Below, one piece after another: positions 62,852-64,000 of a stretch of DNA of 64,000 nt; the first letter of the stretch is position 1; the number at the start of each line of letters is the position of its first letter. Under the pieces are notes generated by a model, which did no database searches, was not told the DNA's origin, and was given only the letters and a program-made list of their open reading frames with translations. Origin of the DNA: Mycobacterium sp. ST-F2 (GTDB lineage: Bacteria > Actinomycetota > Actinomycetes > Mycobacteriales > Mycobacteriaceae); contig NZ_JMHT01000042.1 in NCBI RefSeq assembly GCF_001905655.1, forward strand, positions 1-64,000, read 5' to 3'. Both the position numbers and the translations under genes were made by a program.

Positions 62852-63846
62852 TGCGCCGGTTCGAGAACCTCGTCGTCGAGCACTCGGCTCAGCAGGTCCT
62901 GGCGGGCCTCGACGTACTGCGTCTTCAAGGTTTCGACCAGCTGCGCGACGGTGAGGCGTTCCTTGATGCTGCCCACACCCTGACCGGCGCCCCAGATGTC
63001 CTTCCACGCCTTCGCGTCGGTGTTCCCTCCGGAGCCGAAATTCATTGCGGAGGCGTCGGATTCGGGCAGGTTGTCCGGGTCCAGGCCCTGAGCGACGATG
63101 CTGCCGCGAAGGTAGTTGCCGTGCACGCCGGTGAACAGGTTGCTATAGACGATCTGGGATGCGGTGGAGTCGACGATCATCTGCTTGTACTCGGGCACCG
63201 CGTTGGCCTCGTCGGTGGACAGGAAAGCCGAACCGACATAAGCGAAGTCGGCTCCCGCGGCGAGCGCGGCAAGAATGGACCGGCCGTGGGCGATGGCGCC
63301 CGACAGCAGCAGCGGACCGTCGAACCACTCGCGGATCTCGCGGACCAGCGCGAACGGGGACTGAGTACCGGCGTGGCCGCCGGCGCCGGCCGCGACGGCG
63401 ATGATGCCGTCGGCGCCCTTGTCGATGGCCTTGTGTGCGAACTCATTGTTGATGATGTCGTGCAGCACGATGCCGCCGTAGGAGTGCACCGCGTCGTTGA
63501 TCTCGGGCCGTGCGCCGAGCGAGGTGATCACGATCGGGACCTTGTGCTCGACGATGACGCTCATGTCGTGTTCGAGCCGGTCATTGGACCGGTGCACGAT
63601 CTGGTTGACGGCGAACGGTGCGACGATGGCGTCGGGATTGGCAAGTGCGTAGGCGGCGTTCGACTCCTCGATCTCATCCAGCCAATCGCCGAGCAGGCTC
63701 GAGGGCCGGGCGTTCAGCGCGGGAAACGAGCCGATGACACCGGCCTGGCACTCCGCCTTCACCAGTTCGGGTCCCGAGCACAGGAACAACGGCGACGCGA
63801 CCACCGGCAGGGACAGGCGCTGTGCGAGGACGGGAGGCAGACCCAT
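62848..63846 (-). CDS. Nitronate monooxygenase/2-nitropropane dioxygenase family protein
   Basis: A 332-residue FMN-dependent TIM-barrel enzyme. LPVVASPLFLCSGPELVKAE and GVIGSFPALNARP open the fold; AVAAGAGGHAGTQSP contains the catalytic-type His; GADFAYVGSAFLSTDEANAV is the FMN phosphate site. It oxidises nitronates to carbonyls in the family. It overlaps the amidohydrolase stop by 4 nt, convergent. Upstream lies a 20-bp palindrome. Confidence 0.9.
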   Translation of the reverse strand: MGLPPVLAQRLSLPVVASPLFLCSGPELVKAECQAGVIGSFPALNARPSSLLGDWLDEIEESNAAYALANPDAIVAPFAVNQIVHRSNDRLEHDMSVIVEHKVPIVITSLGARPEINDAVHSYGGIVLHDIINNEFAHKAIDKGADGIIAVAAGAGGHAGTQSPFALVREIREWFDGPLLLSGAIAHGRSILAALAAGADFAYVGSAFLSTDEANAVPEYKQMIVDSTASQIVYSNLFTGVHGNYLRGSIVAQGLDPDNLPESDASAMNFGSGGNTDAKAWKDIWGAGQGVGSIKERLTVAQLVETLKTQYVEARQDLLSRVLDDEVLEPAH

Positions 63847-63906
63847 GGTGATAGCCCTTCGAATCGGAAACCGTGGTTGTTCGGGACTTTAGCTGCGCCA
63901 ACTTGT

Positions 63907-63926
63907 TTATGCAACTAGTGGCATAA
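63907..63926. promoter_or_regulatory. 20-bp near-perfect palindrome upstream of nitronate monooxygenase
   Basis: TTATGCAACTAGTGGCATAA is symmetrical except for one pair (A13/G8 from each end). It starts 61 bp before the monooxygenase ATG, in a divergent promoter region running to the window end. The shape is that of a MarR- or TetR-type operator; its regulator probably lies just beyond 64000. Confidence 0.55.
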
Positions 63927-64000
63927 TACTGGGTGGGTGTCCGCCCGCGCGTTGCCGCGGTTTTCGAACAGGTTGGAAATAGGTCGATTTAGGGAAGCGT

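Overview
The window comes from a high-GC actinobacterium, almost certainly a rapidly growing mycobacterium (Mycolicibacterium type). The evidence is the gene order from about 0.4 to 20.3 kb: a TPR-like protein, glycerol-3-phosphate phosphatase, a small protein, tlyA, nadK, recN, steA, mctB/steB, pyrG, a Nudix ADP-ribose pyrophosphatase, xerD, a ParA/Soj protein, scpA, scpB, an rsuA-type pseudouridine synthase, cmk and der. From memory this follows the M. tuberculosis Rv1691-Rv1713 block. The window opens in the 23S-5S spacer of an rRNA operon directly upstream of that block, which is where fast growers carry their second operon (rrnB, after tyrS). GTG and TTG starts, 1-8 nt overlaps between genes, and TANNNT boxes 6-7 nt before start codons (leaderless transcripts) fit the same group.

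Layout. (1) 1-253: rRNA spacer and 5S rRNA, then a perfect 15-bp terminator hairpin. (2) 433-20317: chromosomal housekeeping block. Between recN and steA lie three extra genes: an FMN-binding oxidase-like protein, a VOC protein and a divergent CGNR/ABATE regulator. (3) 20406-20479: tRNA-Pro(GGG), whose 3' end is the attachment site of a 28.75-kb integrated element (20438-49188). The element is bounded by 47-bp perfect direct repeats. (4) 49263-64000: ordinary accessory chromosome with a desaturase, a CitE-like lyase, DUF3297, ARMT1, LOG, UdgX, SOUL and TspO proteins, a deazaflavin-type nitroreductase, an enoyl-CoA hydratase/CoA-transferase/amidohydrolase operon and a nitronate monooxygenase.

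The element is an AICE-type integrative and conjugative element. It has a tyrosine integrase, an excisionase, a RepSA-like rolling-circle initiator, an FtsK/TraB-like DNA translocase, an SCO3933-family regulator, an XRE-TPR regulator and a creatininase-family protein. Pairs of TGGGACCA boxes with an 11-bp period near both att sites look like integrase arm sites. The integrase reads Gly where the HxxR-box arginine is expected, so the element may be unable to recombine.

The cargo is a stack of predicted defence modules: an Abi_C/HEPN protein, a seven-gene minus-strand operon (45217 to 28633), an AbiEi-type regulator without its toxin, and a translationally coupled DUF262-HipA pair. The seven-gene operon is the most interesting object. 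Its first three genes resemble class 1 DISARM: an MrfA-type helicase with DUF1998 and a C-terminal nuclease-like domain, a DrmD-like SNF2 helicase and an Eco57I/DrmMI-like methylase. The four later genes are not standard DISARM parts: a RelE-like/UvrD fusion, a small membrane protein, a proteasome-like Ntn hydrolase keeping Thr1/Asp17/Lys33 at exact spacing, and a TIR-like/DUF4062-like protein. My inference is a DNA-sensing and modification core wired to a proteolytic or nucleotide-acting effector arm. Homology statements are from recognition of motifs, not from a database search.
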